Source: Microvirga massiliensis (lineage in GTDB: Bacteria > Pseudomonadota > Alphaproteobacteria > Rhizobiales > Beijerinckiaceae). Taken from it: DNA of 37,461 nucleotides. A model generated the notes under the pieces. The model saw nothing but the letters and a program-made list of their open reading frames with translations, had not been told where the DNA came from and did not search any database. Within the stretch, counting starts at the first letter, position 1. Each line of letters starts with the position of its first letter. Location of the stretch: NCBI RefSeq assembly GCF_001006805.1, contig NZ_LN811362.1, positions 5,652 to 43,112 of the forward strand, written 5' to 3'. The translations under genes were made by a program, and so were the position numbers. Positions 35,639-37,461 of this stretch are shown here, piece after piece.

Positions 35639-35812
35639 CATCCGGCAGGCAGTATTGCGGGGCATGGAAATCGGGATGGCGTCTGCTCGGAGGCAGACTG
35701 TCTCCCCATCGATCACGATAGCATTTGCCGTCTGCCCCCTCATGGCGTCCACGATACCAGCGAAATTGGCGGTGTAAACTATTGGAGACGCGGTGGACGC
35801 GATAGGCTCCAT
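35618..35812 (-). CDS. Small hypothetical protein
   Basis: 64 residues, ATG 35812, no convincing ribosome site. It overlaps the end of the plus-strand gene by 21 bases (tail to tail). Composition looks like a real small domain with beta strands (ANFAGIVDAMRGQTANAIVI, DGETVCLRADAIPISMPRNT). No family recognised; PilZ-like was considered, but the RxxxR and DxSxxG motifs are absent. Confidence 0.35.
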   Translation of the reverse strand: MEPIASTASPIVYTANFAGIVDAMRGQTANAIVIDGETVCLRADAIPISMPRNTACRMSPANLG

Positions 35813-36144
35813 CTTCGGACGTAATCTTCTCGCTGCTACTTACGCCAAAATGGGAGGCGGTTCCGACTAAACCTCTCGATGCACACGAATTGCGCAGTTG
35901 CGGGAGCGTCTGACGGTCGAGAGAATACCATCCTCTCGTTGTTGAATAGCTCCTTATCGAGACTTCTTCTGTGCGGCCTCTGAAGAGGTCGGGCATAAAC
36001 ACATCCGTGTTCACAAAGTTTGCCGTGCAGGCGGCTGAATATTTGCTCCAAAGATACCAACCCTGCGCCAAAGCTTTAGAACAGCAGACTTAGCTCCCCC
36101 TTTGCTCGTGCGAGTCGTATCGGACTAAGCTCGGGAGGTCATTT
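35813..36144. other. Intergenic stretch before the DUF6894 gene
   Basis: About 330 bases without a supportable gene. The minus-strand open frames here are Cys/Arg-rich and lack ribosome sites. No repeat or hairpin noted. Confidence 0.4.
36133..36138 (+). promoter_or_regulatory. Ribosome binding site of the DUF6894 gene
   Basis: GGGAGG, six bases before GTG 36145; it decides for the GTG start over later codons. Confidence 0.7.
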
Positions 36145-36375
36145 GTGGCGCGCTACTACTTTCACTTGGTGGATCGGCACGAGATCATTCGCGGCGAAAA
36201 AGGGCTTGAAGTCGCCGACCTCGCGACGGCGCGCAGGGAGGCCATGAGAGCTATCGAGGAGGTACGAAGCAAGAGCCCTTCGACAGCCGCAAACTGGAAA
36301 GGCTGGCGACTGGACGTGGCTGACGCTGCCGGAACTATCGTCTTCTCAATCAGCCTTGATGACCCTCTTCACTGA
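36145..36375 (+). CDS. DUF6894 family protein
   Basis: 76 residues, GTG start 36145 with GGGAGG six bases upstream. Matches the short family common in Bradyrhizobium and Methylobacterium: ARYYFHLVDRHEIIRGEKGL, EVADLATARREAMRAIEEVR and WKGWRLDVADAAGTIVFSIS. Family function is unknown; members often occur in many copies. Full length. Confidence 0.88.
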   Translation: MARYYFHLVDRHEIIRGEKGLEVADLATARREAMRAIEEVRSKSPSTAANWKGWRLDVADAAGTIVFSISLDDPLH

Positions 36376-36498
36376 GCGCGATGCTTCTGTTTGCCGCTTA
36401 GATTGCTGGTGCTCACTAAGGGTCTGAAGCATCTTGCGGACGTGCTCGCGAATCCGCTCGATATCTCTACAGGAGGTCGTCTGATCGTGGGGCAACAT
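36346..36498 (-). CDS. Possible 50-residue helical protein
   Basis: ATG 36498 to TGA 36346, overlapping the DUF6894 gene by 30 bases tail to tail. The sequence is an amphipathic, charged helix (RDIERIREHVRKMLQTLSEH, SKRQTEASRSVKRVIKAD). Only a weak ribosome site (GGATAGG) precedes it. No family recognised; could be chance. Confidence 0.3.
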   Translation of the reverse strand: MLPHDQTTSCRDIERIREHVRKMLQTLSEHQQSKRQTEASRSVKRVIKAD

Positions 36499-37013
36499 TG
36501 AACCTATCCCGATACCAATACGGTACCTCCCCGTGCATGGGGCTCATCGCACGTAGCGCACACTGAGCCGTTGTCAAACGTTACATGGACAGCTACGAGG
36601 GCTAAAGAAAGCACAAGTCTATACCCGCTGCCGGTGTCCTTTCTCACGTCTGAAGTAGAGAGGAGGATAGAATTTTTGCAGATGCCGCCGTCCGATTGTG
36701 ATCGGCTCCGTGGCGTCGCAACGTTGCAGCATGAGCATCGGAGCCATCCAAAGGAGGTTCAGCGTAGATACTGAGCGGGACGAGGCACGCTGACTGCGAT
36801 TCTGACGCGAGCCGGGAGAGCCGCCTTCGGGTGACTTTTATAGCTTGGGAATCCGCTCCACGATCCGAGCCATGACCAGCCGTTTCTCAAAGTCGTCGGC
36901 AGGCGGCTCCAAACGCCATGTTCCATCAGAGCGCGCTCAATTGCTGCAAGCTCGCCGGTTACATTCAGACGGTTTCGGCCCGAACGACCACGTGGCGCTG
37001 CGCTGACGATTGG
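36499..37013. other. Gene-poor stretch between the DUF6894 gene and the kinase
   Basis: About 515 bases. Open frames such as 36571-36774 have no ribosome site or recognisable pattern. On the minus strand near 36836-36935 a short run DDFEKRLVMARIVERIPKL ends in a stop and may be the end of a decayed gene, but its frame is closed just upstream. Confidence 0.35.
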
Positions 37014-37461
37014 TCACGAACTAAGACGTTCCAACGGCACCACGACGTGCACGGTGAGACCTTCGGGCCGCCAGTCATACTCGACACTTCCCTGAAGCTG
37101 GCCCGTGACGCTCCGCTCCACGAGAGTGGTCCCAAATCCATGGGCACTCGGTGGATCAGCAATGCTTGGCCCGCCGCTCTCCTGCCACTTGAGGTAGAGA
37201 TCGGCATCCCTCTTTGTCCAATCGACGTGGATGCAGCCCTCGGGAGCCGACAGCGCCCCGTATTTCGCAGCGTTCGTGGCAGTCTCGTGCAGGATCAAGG
37301 CAAGGCTCGTCACGGCACTCTCATTGACGGACACAGCAGGGCCGTTGAGGATGATGCGCTCGCGATCCATGTAGGGTGAGAGCACCGTCTGCACCAGCCG
37401 GTCCATGGTCGTGCCCTGATCCTGCTCCTTCCCGGCCCCGATCAGCCCCGGAAGGATGAGA
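37014..37461 (-). CDS. HWE/HisKA_2-type sensor histidine kinase, 3' part only
   Basis: Open to the window's edge; 149 codons visible, frame continuing beyond 37461. N box LILHETATNAAKYGALS and a G box GFGTTLVERSVTGQLQGSVE identify the ATP-binding domain of the HWE/HisKA_2 family typical of Hyphomicrobiales, where these kinases often feed PhyR in the general stress response. The dimerisation region and sensor part are outside the window. Ends normally (VPLERLSS then stop at 37014). Confidence 0.88.
   Translation of the reverse strand, partial: LILPGLIGAGKEQDQGTTMDRLVQTVLSPYMDRERIILNGPAVSVNESAVTSLALILHETATNAAKYGALSAPEGCIHVDWTKRDADLYLKWQESGGPSIADPPSAHGFGTTLVERSVTGQLQGSVEYDWRPEGLTVHVVVPLERLSS

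Noticed and set aside
35550..36071. Minus-strand frame of 173 codons
   Set aside because: No ribosome site and odd composition (many Arg, Ser, Cys); a shorter frame at 35618-35812 looks more natural.
36571..36774. 67-codon plus-strand frame
   Set aside because: TTG start, no ribosome site and no recognisable pattern.
1..37461. CRISPR array, tRNA or rRNA genes
   Set aside because: No regularly spaced direct repeats and no tRNA- or rRNA-like sequence were noticed.

Overview
The window is dominated by one compact, single-strand operon of 22 genes (minus strand, 26843 down to 972) that encodes a contractile injection system of the extracellular type (eCIS, phage-tail-like, Afp/PVC-related). High GC content, a NepR-like anti-sigma factor, an HWE-family histidine kinase fragment, a DUF6894 protein and IS481/IS701/ISAs1/IS1182 elements together suggest an alphaproteobacterium of the Hyphomicrobiales (Bradyrhizobium- or Methylobacterium-like). 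That placement is inference from gene families; there is no rRNA or tRNA in the window.

Layout. 1-870: internally deleted IS481-type transposase. 972-26843 (transcribed right to left): AAA+ ATPase; a 1032-residue DUF4157 multidomain protein; DUF4255/Pvc16 cap protein; one sheath; one tube; a CxxC tail-assembly protein; DUF6760; an unrecognised 242-residue protein; LysM tube-end protein; gpD-like hub; gpV-like spike; PAAR tip; gp25 wedge; two large J-type baseplate proteins; then a fibre/decoration region in which five genes share an approximately 80-residue N-terminal domain (motif around NRxLHGWGVxxGL and PGYAIDxxGRE), interleaved with a gpI-like tail protein and followed by Ig-like/DUF11 modules. 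Junctions are mostly 4-base ATGA/GTGA overlaps or gaps under 30 bases, so the whole set is probably one transcript.

26966-29617: a receiver-like protein lacking the phosphoacceptor Asp lies just upstream of the ATPase on the same strand. A NarL/LuxR-type response regulator is read the other way, and the two are separated by a broken IS481 transposase. They look like a regulatory pair for the injection system that an insertion has pushed apart (inference). 29649-33780: an insertion-sequence graveyard with IS481 and IS3 fragments, a 5'-truncated IS1182, an IS701-family element with 19-base perfect inverted repeats and a frameshifted transposase, and an ISAs1-family element with an in-frame amber codon. 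33775-37461: small Hyphomicrobiales-type genes, including a NepR-like protein, a DUF6894 protein and the 3' part of an HWE kinase gene that runs off the window.

How the genes work together: gpI, the J proteins, gp25, gpD, gpV and PAAR build the baseplate and spike; the single tube and single sheath polymerise on it; DUF4255 caps it; the AAA+ ATPase presumably acts in assembly or remodelling. The DUF4157 protein is the best cargo candidate (or a tape-measure/cargo fusion, since no separate tape measure is visible). The five paralogous fibre-region proteins are the most interesting undescribed part: they probably decorate the baseplate and determine what the particle binds.
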